DNA of 64,000 nt, from the NCBI GenBank assembly GCA_002354095.1, contig DEKX01000038.1:62001-126000 (forward strand). Reading direction: 5' to 3'. Origin of the DNA: Prevotella sp. UBA2711 (GTDB lineage: Bacteria; Bacteroidota; Bacteroidia; Bacteroidales; Bacteroidaceae). Position 1 is the stretch's first letter. Each line of letters begins with the position of its first letter. Both the position numbers and the translations under genes were made by a program. Positions 41,285 to 49,768 of the stretch are shown here, one piece after another. Under the pieces are notes generated by a model. That model did not search any database. It had not been told where the DNA came from and worked only from the letters and a program-made list of their open reading frames with translations.

Positions 41285-44095
41285 ATGAAGAAAAATCTAC
41301 TTACACTTGTGGTTGCCTGGTTGGTGTCGTGCGCTGCGTTTGCTACGGGTATTGACCGTCAGCAGGCTGCTCAGCTGGCCCGCGACTTTATGGCGAAGAA
41401 CTTTAGTGAGAAGAGTGCTGCACGAAGGGCAGCGCAGACAATTCCCCTCGATGAGGTGAAAACGGGTCAGTCGTTGGTCTATGCCTTCAACGTTGAGGGC
41501 GGAGGCTATGTGGTGGTAGCCGGTGACGACTGTGCCCCAGCCATTCTTGGCTTTAGCGAGACATCGACAATCGACCCTCAGGATATTCCCGACGGTATGA
41601 AGTATCTCTTTGCGCAGTATCAGGAGGAGATGCAGTTCATGATTCAGAACGGGATGTATCGTGCCGGCGAGATAGCCAATCTGGGTGAGGAGATTAAGCC
41701 GCTGATAAAAACGATGTGGGGACAGGGTCCTCCTTATAATTATATGTGCCCGAGATACAGGGTTGATGACTACAATTCCAGGCAATCGAGTCTGGTAGGA
41801 TGTGTAGCTGTGGCAATGGCTCAGATTATGTATTACCATAAATATCCTGCTGAGATTAAAGATATTCCTGGGAAATATGTAAATAGGAGAATGAAAAAGT
41901 ATGTAGCTAAGCCTACGTTTTCTGATATGAAGTTGGAGTGGGATAAGATGTTGCCTACCTATGGTACACGTCGGGATGTAGGGGGCACGCAGGATCAGCA
42001 GGACGCTGTGGCAAAACTGATGCGACTGGTGGGACAGTCGATTACGATGTCATATTCGCCCAGTTTTTCAGGCGCTTTTGACTGTTCTTCTTTTTCGAGC
42101 TATGTCAATTTCTTCAACTACGACGCTACCACTATTAAGCATATCCAGCGTTCCGACTATTCGTACGACGAATGGATAAAGACTATCTATAAAGAGTTAA
42201 AAGAGGGACGTCCCGTGCATTATGCCGGAAGATCCAGCAGTGTTGGTCATACCTTTGTAGTGGATGGATATTCGAGGGAAGACTTTTTCTACATCAACTG
42301 GGGATGGTACGGCAATGAGAATGGTGAATTCCGTTTGCAACTGTGTAATTCCAGTAAGAAATACGAGGGCGGTGGTACCGGCTCTCAGGGATATGCTATT
42401 GACCAACATGCAATCATTGGCATTAAACCGCCGACATCGGCAACTGAACAGTATGTTGACCCAGTTCCTGGGGGATTCTTCAAGTGGGTTAACAGTGAAA
42501 GCCGCGAGCGAAAATCTATAGACGAGGATTTTGACTTGACAGCTTCCATTAACCAATGGTTCTATAACCATGTACACGTTACCAAACCTTTCGGTCATGG
42601 TGTCGTTTTAAGAAATGAGGCAGGAGAGACGGTAAAGGAACTGTTGCCGCTGAATGATAAGACCAAGAGTTTTACCTTAGAGCCCGGTCGCCAGAAATGG
42701 TTTAACAGCCTGCCCATAAAACTGGGTGCCGGACTTGGAGACGGCACTTACACCATGGAGTTCATGTATAACATAGACGGTGGCGAGTGGCATTCTTACA
42801 AGCCTGTCACTAAGGTGATGTTTAAAATCAAAGGCAATACGCTAACCTTCGACAGTTGCCCTGACTGGTTGGAGGCAAGTATGATAGTGGATAAGGTGGA
42901 GGGTGACGCTCAGGACAGTTACATCATTCATGTTAATCTGAAGAATAAGAGTAGCGACAAGACTTTCCAACGCTCTCTGAAATTGTCACTCGATAACGTT
43001 GCCAGATCAGTTCAGGATTTAGGTGTTGCCGTATTGTTGCCACCAGGCGAGGAAAAGACATACAGTTTCCTTTATAGGCCCAATGATTATACGCCTAAAA
43101 CGCTTTATTTGGTACCAACTGAGGACGGTTCACCGCTATGTAAGGCCAAAGTGGAAGTGCCGGATCCTTCGGGCAATTATAAGCTCGACGGAACATTCAA
43201 TCTGACCAACGACCTCAAACAACTGACCGATAAGTCATATGTTCTGAAGACTGATGACACTTATGAGGTGGTGTATAAATATCAGAACACCGGTAATGGC
43301 CATTTCAGCGGTTATTTAGCATTGGTTGATTCCATCAGAGACATCGATGATGAGGAATTCGAGAGGAACGTAATCAAGGGTGAAATGTTAAGACTGCAGC
43401 CTGGTGACAAGGGAGAATTGCGACTGACCATCAGCAACGACGATGAGCCGAACATCGTGCATAAGATTGATTTCATTACCTATGACAATCTCGACAGACC
43501 CAATTCGCTTGATGAAACGAAGGAATTCACCATCCGTAACGTTTTCGACCTGTCGTTCGACAACTTCAAGGTAACGCCTACAGAAGAAACTGATGACGAT
43601 TTTGCCGATTACAAGATTAGCGGCGACAAGGCCACGGTGAGCGGAAAGATTAGCAATCCCGAGGATGAGGATTGCAGCGGCTTGGTGATGATTAATCGCT
43701 ACACAATGGACTTCAGTGAAGAGGCGGAGCAGGACAAGGATGGTAACTACTACATTGAATGCGACAAGATTTATCTCACGGAAGCGAGCATTCCTGCCAA
43801 GGGTAGTGTGAACTACTCGCAGGAGTTCGACATGCAGGGACTGGTGAAGAATAAGGACTATAGCGTGTTGGTAGAATTTGAAATCGCGTTCATCCGCGAC
43901 GATACGGGCGAAACACAGTATCTGTACAGTTCTGACCCCTATCTACTGAACGACGGCACACCGACAGGTATCAACGTCGTCAAGATGAATGGCCAGCAGG
44001 CTGACGGCATCTATGACCTGCAAGGTCGCCGCATCAGTGGCAAGAAGGGCAAGGGCATTTATATTATTAATGGTAAGAAAGTGATATTAAAATAA
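41285..44095 (+). CDS. Secreted C10-family cysteine peptidase (streptopain-like)
   Basis: A 936-residue exported protease. The signal peptide (MKKNLLTLVVAWLVSCAAFA) and a propeptide of the Spi/C10 type (RQQAAQLARDFMAKNF, GGGYVVVAGDDCAPAILGFS) precede the papain-like core. SSLVGCVAVAMAQIMYYHKY holds the nucleophile Cys173, GHTFVVDGY the catalytic His322, and FFYINWGWYG the oxyanion/aromatic motif. A long beta-rich extension follows from about residue 380. The last residues (GIYDLQGRRIS, KGKGIYIINGKKVILK) form the Prevotella-type C-terminal tail, which I infer to be a secretion or anchoring signal. A lipoprotein peptidase follows 7 nt later, so the pair is probably one transcript. Confidence 0.9.
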   Translation: MKKNLLTLVVAWLVSCAAFATGIDRQQAAQLARDFMAKNFSEKSAARRAAQTIPLDEVKTGQSLVYAFNVEGGGYVVVAGDDCAPAILGFSETSTIDPQDIPDGMKYLFAQYQEEMQFMIQNGMYRAGEIANLGEEIKPLIKTMWGQGPPYNYMCPRYRVDDYNSRQSSLVGCVAVAMAQIMYYHKYPAEIKDIPGKYVNRRMKKYVAKPTFSDMKLEWDKMLPTYGTRRDVGGTQDQQDAVAKLMRLVGQSITMSYSPSFSGAFDCSSFSSYVNFFNYDATTIKHIQRSDYSYDEWIKTIYKELKEGRPVHYAGRSSSVGHTFVVDGYSREDFFYINWGWYGNENGEFRLQLCNSSKKYEGGGTGSQGYAIDQHAIIGIKPPTSATEQYVDPVPGGFFKWVNSESRERKSIDEDFDLTASINQWFYNHVHVTKPFGHGVVLRNEAGETVKELLPLNDKTKSFTLEPGRQKWFNSLPIKLGAGLGDGTYTMEFMYNIDGGEWHSYKPVTKVMFKIKGNTLTFDSCPDWLEASMIVDKVEGDAQDSYIIHVNLKNKSSDKTFQRSLKLSLDNVARSVQDLGVAVLLPPGEEKTYSFLYRPNDYTPKTLYLVPTEDGSPLCKAKVEVPDPSGNYKLDGTFNLTNDLKQLTDKSYVLKTDDTYEVVYKYQNTGNGHFSGYLALVDSIRDIDDEEFERNVIKGEMLRLQPGDKGELRLTISNDDEPNIVHKIDFITYDNLDRPNSLDETKEFTIRNVFDLSFDNFKVTPTEETDDDFADYKISGDKATVSGKISNPEDEDCSGLVMINRYTMDFSEEAEQDKDGNYYIECDKIYLTEASIPAKGSVNYSQEFDMQGLVKNKDYSVLVEFEIAFIRDDTGETQYLYSSDPYLLNDGTPTGINVVKMNGQQADGIYDLQGRRISGKKGKGIYIINGKKVILK

Positions 44096-44102
44096 CTAAA
44101 GT

Positions 44103-45752
44103 ATGAAGAAGGAAATGAAAAGAACAGCACGGTTATGGATGCTGTTTGCCGTCATCACATTGCTGGTGGTAGGGTGTACCGACGATAATATCAATCCGAC
44201 GACACCGGAGAAGCCCGACGAACCCGAAGAGGTGGTTAAGACTGCCAGCGAAGTGCTGAAGGAGATTGAGGGAGTGTCGGATATCAAGGAAGAAAAGGAT
44301 GAGGATGGTAATAGTGTTACCTCGTTCTATTTTAAACAGCCCATCGACCATAAGAATCCTGCTGCAGGTACTTTTGTGCAGTACTGCGTGTTACACTATA
44401 AGGGGTCTAAGCACACCACCGTAATGCACACACATGGCTATTCCATCTCCACATCGAAAAATGCAAAGGTTCGACAACTGGAGTTGGCAAAGATTCTTGA
44501 CGCCAACTATCTGGCGGTAGAGCATCGTTATTACTATCGCTCAATTATCGGCTTGACTGAAGAGGATACGATTAAGGGTATTCCCTCTACTAAAGTGCAA
44601 AACGAATACTGGAAGTATAACACTGCCGAGCAATCGACTGCCGACCTGCATAACATTGTGACAGCCCTGAAGAAGTCAGGTTATTTCGATGGCAAGTGGG
44701 TAAGCTCGGGTGTGAGCAAGAATGGTATTCTGACTGCCCTCTATGCTTATTTCTATCCGAACGATATGGATGTCTATGTGCCTTTCTGTGCTCCCTTCTG
44801 TGACGGGGCAGAGACGACAGGCATCGGAAAGTGGCTGACCAACGAGAGTGGTGGCAAAGGCACGGACCTTCAGAAAGCTGTCTGGGATGTACTGAATAGA
44901 ATGACAACCGATGATAAGTTGCGTGACGAATTGGCAAATCTTTATAAAGAAGAACATGGCGGTGATGCAAAGATCCAGAAGTATTCCACCGCGACAGCCA
45001 TGTTAGCTTTGACCTATTCATATATGGCGAATATGTTCTATAAGTTCTGCTACCGCCCAACTGACGAGTGGGATGGTGTGATACCGAATGAAAACAGCAG
45101 TGCAGCACTCTATTACGGTTTTATTACGTTGGGCAAAACCAAATATTGGGAAAGATTGAAAAAGCTCCGTCAACTGTGGGATGATGAGGAACTAAAGGGC
45201 GATGATGACTACGAGGATGAAATCGATGACGACTATGAGGACGAAGAGGACAGGGATTTTGACGAAGATGATGACCCCATATCCAGTCGCAGGGCAGCTT
45301 CTTCCTGGACGTTGAAGTTCCATAGTTTCTTGAACACTATTTATTTTGTACATGCTGCCTCAGAGTTAGGCTATTTCCTCTATGACTGGACAATACTGCC
45401 TGAGAATCATCTGCTGTCTGACTCCAATATCAAATGGCTTAAAAATAAGCAGACCATCACGAGATATAACAAATGGTATGACGTGAAGTATGACGATGGT
45501 ATGATGAAGAGTTTCCTCGACTTTGTCAAGAACAACCGCACTAAGGATAAGTGTAAGATGCTGTTTGTCTATGGCGGCAACGATCCGTGGACGGGAGCTG
45601 CCATCCCTGATCCTGATAAAGACGACCCATGCGTGAAGAAATATGTAGTGCCAAACGGCACGCATAATGCTTTCCTCACCAATCCCGAATACTACAGGCC
45701 AGAGGATAAGGACTACATCGTCAATACGGTGAAGGAGTGGCTAAAGGATTGA
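44103..45752 (+). CDS. Lipoprotein S37/PS-10-type serine peptidase
   Basis: A 549-residue predicted lipoprotein (LLVVGC lipobox, with TDDNINPTTPEKPDEPEE after it, a typical acidic surface tether). The alpha/beta-hydrolase pattern fits the S37/PS-10 tripeptidyl aminopeptidase group: FYFKQPIDHKNPAAGTFVQY near the start, the nucleophile elbow GVSKNG (Ser205), GGNDPW (Asp494) and NGTHNAF (His521). About residues 365-400 hold an Asp/Glu-rich insertion (DDDYEDEIDDDYEDEEDRDF) not expected in the family. It lies 7 nt after the C10 peptidase gene, suggesting joint extracellular protein degradation. An alternative ATG lies four codons in. Confidence 0.75.
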   Translation: MKKEMKRTARLWMLFAVITLLVVGCTDDNINPTTPEKPDEPEEVVKTASEVLKEIEGVSDIKEEKDEDGNSVTSFYFKQPIDHKNPAAGTFVQYCVLHYKGSKHTTVMHTHGYSISTSKNAKVRQLELAKILDANYLAVEHRYYYRSIIGLTEEDTIKGIPSTKVQNEYWKYNTAEQSTADLHNIVTALKKSGYFDGKWVSSGVSKNGILTALYAYFYPNDMDVYVPFCAPFCDGAETTGIGKWLTNESGGKGTDLQKAVWDVLNRMTTDDKLRDELANLYKEEHGGDAKIQKYSTATAMLALTYSYMANMFYKFCYRPTDEWDGVIPNENSSAALYYGFITLGKTKYWERLKKLRQLWDDEELKGDDDYEDEIDDDYEDEEDRDFDEDDDPISSRRAASSWTLKFHSFLNTIYFVHAASELGYFLYDWTILPENHLLSDSNIKWLKNKQTITRYNKWYDVKYDDGMMKSFLDFVKNNRTKDKCKMLFVYGGNDPWTGAAIPDPDKDDPCVKKYVVPNGTHNAFLTNPEYYRPEDKDYIVNTVKEWLKD

Positions 45753-45789
45753 AGCGTTGACAAGCGAAAAAGAAATGGTAGGATGGAGA

Positions 45790-46530
45790 TTATTCCATTT
45801 TTCGGGTGCCGTTGCATTGTGGATAGGCACTGCAGCTCCAGAATTCCTTTCCTGAGTTGATGCCCTTTTTTGCCATGCGTCTAATCATGGGCTTGCCGCA
45901 AATGGGGCATAGGGGTGAAGCGGTTTCTACGCTTTGCTTTGTGCGATATGCCAGTCGTTCGCTGGTCAGCCCTTCGGTGAATCCTCCTTCCTCCTTGAAC
46001 ACTTCCAACTGGCGTTCAATCTGGCGTCCGATCATGACGACGAGACGATTGCAGAGCACGAGCAGGCAGTTGGCTACGACGGTAGAATCGTCGCTTTTAA
46101 GCCATTGGTCGAACCGGTGCTTCTGTGCCAGGATGTGTATACTGCTTTGGTGTTGCACGTCATCAGTATAGTTAGGGCGGTCGAGGCTGATATTGCTGAC
46201 GGTTTGGTATTCTGCTGAATGAATCGACCAGGGGATGCTCTCCTGTCGCAAGAGCCAGTTAAGGTAGTCGTTGCCCAGTTCTGCCAGTGTAGCCCTTGCT
46301 ACGTCAGTCAGTTTCATTTCAGTTTCTTTTGATGTTGAGTGTCGTGAGTTGCCTTCAGCGATGTTAGCTGGTGCTGAACGCGCAGCTTGTGTCATTTGGT
46401 CATATTGTCGTCCGCCTGGGTCGTTGTTGTGATTCAGGAAGCGAGCGCAGAAATCCTGTGTTGCCAGTTGTATCACGTTGGCCAGTATCCATGTGTCCAG
46501 CCAGAAGTAACCAAAACGAGATATTTTCAT
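45790..46530 (-). CDS. Four-helix-bundle protein with topoisomerase-type zinc ribbon
   Basis: A 246-residue cytoplasmic protein. The N-terminal ~110 residues match the four-helix-bundle (S23/suffix) family, with NIAEGNSRHSTSKETEMKLT the recognisable segment. The C-terminus is a zinc ribbon of the topoisomerase I C-terminal type: CPICGKPMIRR, then FWSCSAYPQC. The family function is unknown; nucleic-acid binding through the ribbon is an inference. The start is preceded by A-tracts and an 8-bp tandem repeat. Confidence 0.75.
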   Translation of the reverse strand: MKISRFGYFWLDTWILANVIQLATQDFCARFLNHNNDPGGRQYDQMTQAARSAPANIAEGNSRHSTSKETEMKLTDVARATLAELGNDYLNWLLRQESIPWSIHSAEYQTVSNISLDRPNYTDDVQHQSSIHILAQKHRFDQWLKSDDSTVVANCLLVLCNRLVVMIGRQIERQLEVFKEEGGFTEGLTSERLAYRTKQSVETASPLCPICGKPMIRRMAKKGINSGKEFWSCSAYPQCNGTRKME

Positions 46531-46531
46531 G

Positions 46532-46582
46532 ATTTTTTTCTTTTTTTTTCGTTATTACGTTATTACGTTATTACGTTATGAC
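46532..46582. repeat. Poly-T tract and GTTATTAC tandem repeat upstream of the four-helix gene
   Basis: Three exact copies of GTTATTAC and a fourth with one mismatch (46551-46582) adjoin a T-rich tract (46532-46550; A-rich in the transcript). Both lie within 52 nt upstream of the ATG at 46530, where repeat slippage would change promoter or leader spacing. Confidence 0.85.
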
Positions 46583-46698
46583 GGCATTTGCCAAGCAAAG
46601 TTACTAATAATAATTGAAAAGAATGAAAAATGTGAAGATTTTTGTGTGATTATTAGTATATTATTCAGGATAGAGGAAGTGAAGTAAAAGGGGCAAGG
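46583..46698. other. AT-rich intergenic stretch without recognised gene
   Basis: No gene is seen. The stretch lies between the tandem repeat and inverted-repeat element 2. Confidence 0.4.
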
Positions 46699-46866
46699 AG
46701 TCTCAGTCTCAAATCTCAATTCAAAAAAAGGATGCTCTCCATATCGGAAAATGTCTCTTTCTTTGTTTGTAACTTATTGATTATTAAATATATATATAAT
46801 ATATATAATATAAATAAGGAAAGATGGGGTACCCTGAAAAACAACTGAGACTCTGAGACTGAGACT
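46699..46866. repeat. Inverted-repeat element 2
   Basis: Arms AGTCTCAGTCTCA (46699-46711) and TGAGACTGAGACT (46854-46866) are 13-bp perfect inverted repeats, with an A/T-only centre (about 46780-46817). It shares AGTCTCAAATCTCAA on the left and ACTGAGACTGC on the right with element 1 at 20895-21101. No protein is encoded. Confidence 0.75.
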
Positions 46867-46917
46867 GCAAGCCACATCGAGTGACATTAAAAGTTTAACT
46901 TAATTCATTAGAAAGCA

Positions 46918-47171
46918 ATGACTTACAACATTTTCAGTAGCACCGCTCCGGCGATGCCCAAGCCTGCAAAAGGCACAGAAATCGTGAAATTACTTCTTTC
47001 ACAGGTCTCACGTGATATGCGCGAACCGCTTCTTCCGATGACCATTCCTGCTCTGGCAGCCCATGTGTCGGATGTGGAGTTTATGTATTCGGACAACAAA
47101 TATCATGAGCTTTGCGGCCAGATGGGGCACCTGATAGGTCCTTCCGGCATCGGTAAAGACCAGTTGCAAGG
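46918..47171 (+). pseudogene. Truncated DUF3987 (primase/helicase-like) gene fragment
   Basis: About 84 codons starting MTYNIFSSTAPAMPKP match the N-terminal part of Bacteroidales DUF3987 proteins, including the Walker A-type GPSGIGKDQL at the end of the recognisable part. After that the frame runs into the 21-bp repeats and then antisense through maeB. A full DUF3987 protein is several hundred residues, so this is a fragment, adjoining inverted-repeat element 2 and the 21-bp repeats. Confidence 0.6.
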
Positions 47172-47199
47172 ACTTCAGCGAGTATTATCTCTCTGTCCG

Positions 47200-47262
47200 A
47201 TAACCCCCGCTTATTCAGCAATAACCCCCGCTTATTCAGCAATAACCCTGCCTTATCCGCCA
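47200..47262. repeat. 21-bp tandem repeat, three copies
   Basis: ATAACCCCCGCTTATTCAGC plus A occurs twice exactly (47200-47220, 47221-47241) and once degenerate (47242-47262). There are no spacers between units, so it is not CRISPR. Confidence 0.85.
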
Positions 47263-47272
47263 ATATTAATGG

Positions 47273-47312
47273 AAAGCCCTGCTGCACAATGGAATGGCAG
47301 CAGGGTTTTCTT
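47273..47312. terminator. Terminator-like hairpin downstream of maeB
   Basis: AAAGCCCTGCTGC (47273-47285) pairs with GCAGCAGGGTTTT (47297-47309), one G-T pair, followed by TTTT on the plus strand. It lies 35 nt beyond the minus-strand maeB stop and may serve both strands. Confidence 0.75.
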
Positions 47313-47346
47313 CTTGGTGGTAAGTTGTATTGTGTTCGTTGTGTGC

Positions 47347-49647
47347 TTACTTGTTGGCGTTGATGCGGCTCTTCACCTTATCGACATAAGCATCGATGGT
47401 GGCTACGGCAACGATGTTCACCACGTCGCGCACGGAGGCTCCGAAGTCGATGAAGTGGATAGGCTTGTTGAGACCCATCTGAATCGGGCCGATGATTTCA
47501 ACATCGGCATCGAGCATCTGCAACATTTTATAAGAGGAACGCGCGGACGTGAGGTTGGGGAATACCAGCGTGTTGACGTCCTTGCCCTTCAGTCGGGTGA
47601 AGGAGTACTGCTCGTCGCGCAGTTCACGGTCGAGGGCAAAGCCCAGCTGCATTTCGCCGTCGATGGCGAGTTCCGGATACTGTGCCTGCATGATTTCGTT
47701 GGCACGGCGCACCTTCTGGGCTCCGTCGCTGGTGGAGCTGCCGAAGTTGGAGTGCGATATCATGGAGATGACGGGCTTCTCGTTGAAGAAGCGTACGCTC
47801 GTGGCAGCCAATTTGGCAATATCCACCAGCGTGTCGGTATCGGGATTCTCGTTGACCAGTGTGTCGGCGATATAGAGGGTTCCCTTCTGCGAATTGATGA
47901 TGTGCATGGCTCCGAAGTGCTTGTATTCAGGACGGATGCCAATCACTTCCTTGACTACCTTGACGGTATTCGAATACTTGGTGTAGAGACCCGTGATGAA
48001 GGCGTCGGCGTCGCCCGTCTCGACCATCATCATACCGAAGTAATTGCGCTCGAACATCTTGTCGTTGGCCTCCTGGAAGGTGTAGCCCTCGCGCTGACGC
48101 TTGTTGGTCAGTATCTGGGCGTAACGCTCACGGCGCTCGCGCTCGTCGGGATGGCGCAGATTGACAATCTCGATGCCCTCGATGTTCAGGTCGAGCTGTT
48201 TCGCCATTTTGTTGATCACCTCGTCGTTGCCCAGCAGGATGGGGTGGCAGATGCCTTCAGCCTTTGCCTGTGCGGCAGCCTTCAGCATGGTGGGGTGCAC
48301 CGCCTCGGCAAAGACCACGCGCTGCGGATGGGCAGCAGCCGTAGCATAGAGCTTCTGCGTGAGCTTCGTCTCCTGTCCCAGCAGTACGCTGAGCGAATTC
48401 TTATACTCGTCCCAGTTCTCAATCTTCTTGCGAGCGACACCGCTGTCGATGGCAGCCTTAGCCACGGCGGCGCTCACCTCGGTGATGAGACGTGGGTCAA
48501 CAGGTTTCGGGATGAAGTATTGGCGACCGAAGCTCAGGTTGTTCACCTTATATACATCGTTCACCACATCGGGCACGGGCTGCTTTGCCAAATCGGCAAT
48601 GGCGTGGACGGCAGCCAGCTTCATCTCCTCGTTGATGGCTGTGGCGTGGACGTCAAGCGCACCGCGGAAGATGTAGGGGAATCCGATGACGTTGTTAATC
48701 TGGTTGGGATAGTCGGTACGGCCGGTTGACATCAGCGTGTCAGGGCGTGCCTCCATGGCGTCCTCGTAGCTGATTTCGGGCACGGGGTTAGCCAGTGCGA
48801 AGATGACGGGGTCCTTCGCCATGGTCTTCACCATCTCCTTGCTGAGCACGTTGCCCTTCGAGAGACCTACGAAGACGTCAGCCCCGTTGACAGCCTCTGC
48901 CAGCGTGTGGATGTCGGTACGGCTGGTAGCGAAGAAGCGCTTCTGCTCGTTCAGATCCTGACGGTCCTGACTGATGACGCCCTTGGAGTCGAGCATCACG
49001 ATGTTCTCCTTCTGTGCACCGATGGCCATATAGAGCTTGGTGCACGAAATGGCAGCGGCACCGGCACCGTTGACCACGATTTTCACCTTGGCAATGTCCT
49101 TGCCGTTCACCTCCAGGGCATTCTTCAGACCGGCAGCCGAGATGATGGCTGTGCCGTGCTGGTCGTCGTGCATGACGGGGATGTCGAGCGTGCGCTTCAG
49201 ACGGTCTTCGATGTAGAAGCACTCAGGAGCCTTGATGTCCTCGAGGTTGATACCGCCGAAGGTAGGAGCAATCTTCTCCACGGCTTCGCAGAACTTCTCA
49301 GGGTCTTTCTCGTTGACCTCGATGTCGAACACGTCGATACCGCCGTAAATCTTGAAGAGCAAGCCCTTACCCTCCATCACCGGTTTGCCGCTCATGGCAC
49401 CGATGTCGCCCAGACCGAGCACTGCCGTGCCGTTGGAGATAACAGCCACGAGATTGCCCTTGTCCGTATATTTATAGGCGTCGTCAGGGTTCTGCTGGAT
49501 TTCCAGACAGGGGTAGGCGACACCAGGTGAATACGCTAAAGAAAGGTCTGTTTGTGTACGATAAGCCTTGGTCGGCTTTACTTCGATTTTACCAGGACGG
49601 CCCGCCTCGTGATACTCCAGAGCGGCCTCTTTTGAAATTTTAACCAT
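47347..49647 (-). CDS. maeB: NADP-dependent malic enzyme fused to phosphotransacetylase-like domain
   Basis: A 766-residue MaeB. Residues 1-420 form the malic enzyme that decarboxylates malate to pyruvate: LSLAYSPGVAYPCLEIQQNP, GLGDIGAMSGKPVMEGK, MHDDQHGTAII, and a Rossmann GAGAAAISCTKL. Residues ~430-766 are a phosphotransacetylase-like domain (RVVFAEAVHPTMLKAAAQAK, NSQKGTLYIADTLVNENPD), often inactive and regulatory, binding acetyl-CoA. The open frame extends to 49968, but the family N-terminus MVKISKEAALEYHEAGRPGK starts at 49647. TAATTTTG on the minus strand (49693-49700) is the likely -7 box. Confidence 0.92.
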   Translation of the reverse strand: MVKISKEAALEYHEAGRPGKIEVKPTKAYRTQTDLSLAYSPGVAYPCLEIQQNPDDAYKYTDKGNLVAVISNGTAVLGLGDIGAMSGKPVMEGKGLLFKIYGGIDVFDIEVNEKDPEKFCEAVEKIAPTFGGINLEDIKAPECFYIEDRLKRTLDIPVMHDDQHGTAIISAAGLKNALEVNGKDIAKVKIVVNGAGAAAISCTKLYMAIGAQKENIVMLDSKGVISQDRQDLNEQKRFFATSRTDIHTLAEAVNGADVFVGLSKGNVLSKEMVKTMAKDPVIFALANPVPEISYEDAMEARPDTLMSTGRTDYPNQINNVIGFPYIFRGALDVHATAINEEMKLAAVHAIADLAKQPVPDVVNDVYKVNNLSFGRQYFIPKPVDPRLITEVSAAVAKAAIDSGVARKKIENWDEYKNSLSVLLGQETKLTQKLYATAAAHPQRVVFAEAVHPTMLKAAAQAKAEGICHPILLGNDEVINKMAKQLDLNIEGIEIVNLRHPDERERRERYAQILTNKRQREGYTFQEANDKMFERNYFGMMMVETGDADAFITGLYTKYSNTVKVVKEVIGIRPEYKHFGAMHIINSQKGTLYIADTLVNENPDTDTLVDIAKLAATSVRFFNEKPVISMISHSNFGSSTSDGAQKVRRANEIMQAQYPELAIDGEMQLGFALDRELRDEQYSFTRLKGKDVNTLVFPNLTSARSSYKMLQMLDADVEIIGPIQMGLNKPIHFIDFGASVRDVVNIVAVATIDAYVDKVKSRINANK

Positions 49648-49692
49648 ACGAGTGTTGTGTATTATTGTTGTACTTACTTTTCCATTTTCGCG

Positions 49693-49700
49693 CAAAATTA
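49693..49700 (-). promoter_or_regulatory. Probable -7 box for maeB
   Basis: Minus strand TAATTTTG, 45 nt upstream of the ATG at 49647; supports the shorter start. Confidence 0.5.
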
Positions 49701-49743
49701 CAAAAAAGTCGGGAAAACTGCCATGTTTTTTTGATATTTTTAG

Positions 49744-49751
49744 TAACTTTG
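49744..49751 (+). promoter_or_regulatory. Probable -7 box for the AraC regulator
   Basis: TAACTTTG, 17 nt before the ATG at 49769. It supports that start over the longer open frame beginning at 49652. Confidence 0.5.
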
Positions 49752-49768
49752 CCAACAAATTGATAGTT

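Noticed and set aside
47200..47262. CRISPR array
   Set aside because: Three 21-bp units touch each other with no spacers and no cas gene is present.
46918..48729. A 603-codon open frame on the plus strand
   Set aside because: Only its first ~84 codons resemble a protein (DUF3987). The rest lies antisense to maeB, has no domain, and is the usual shadow of a GC-biased gene.
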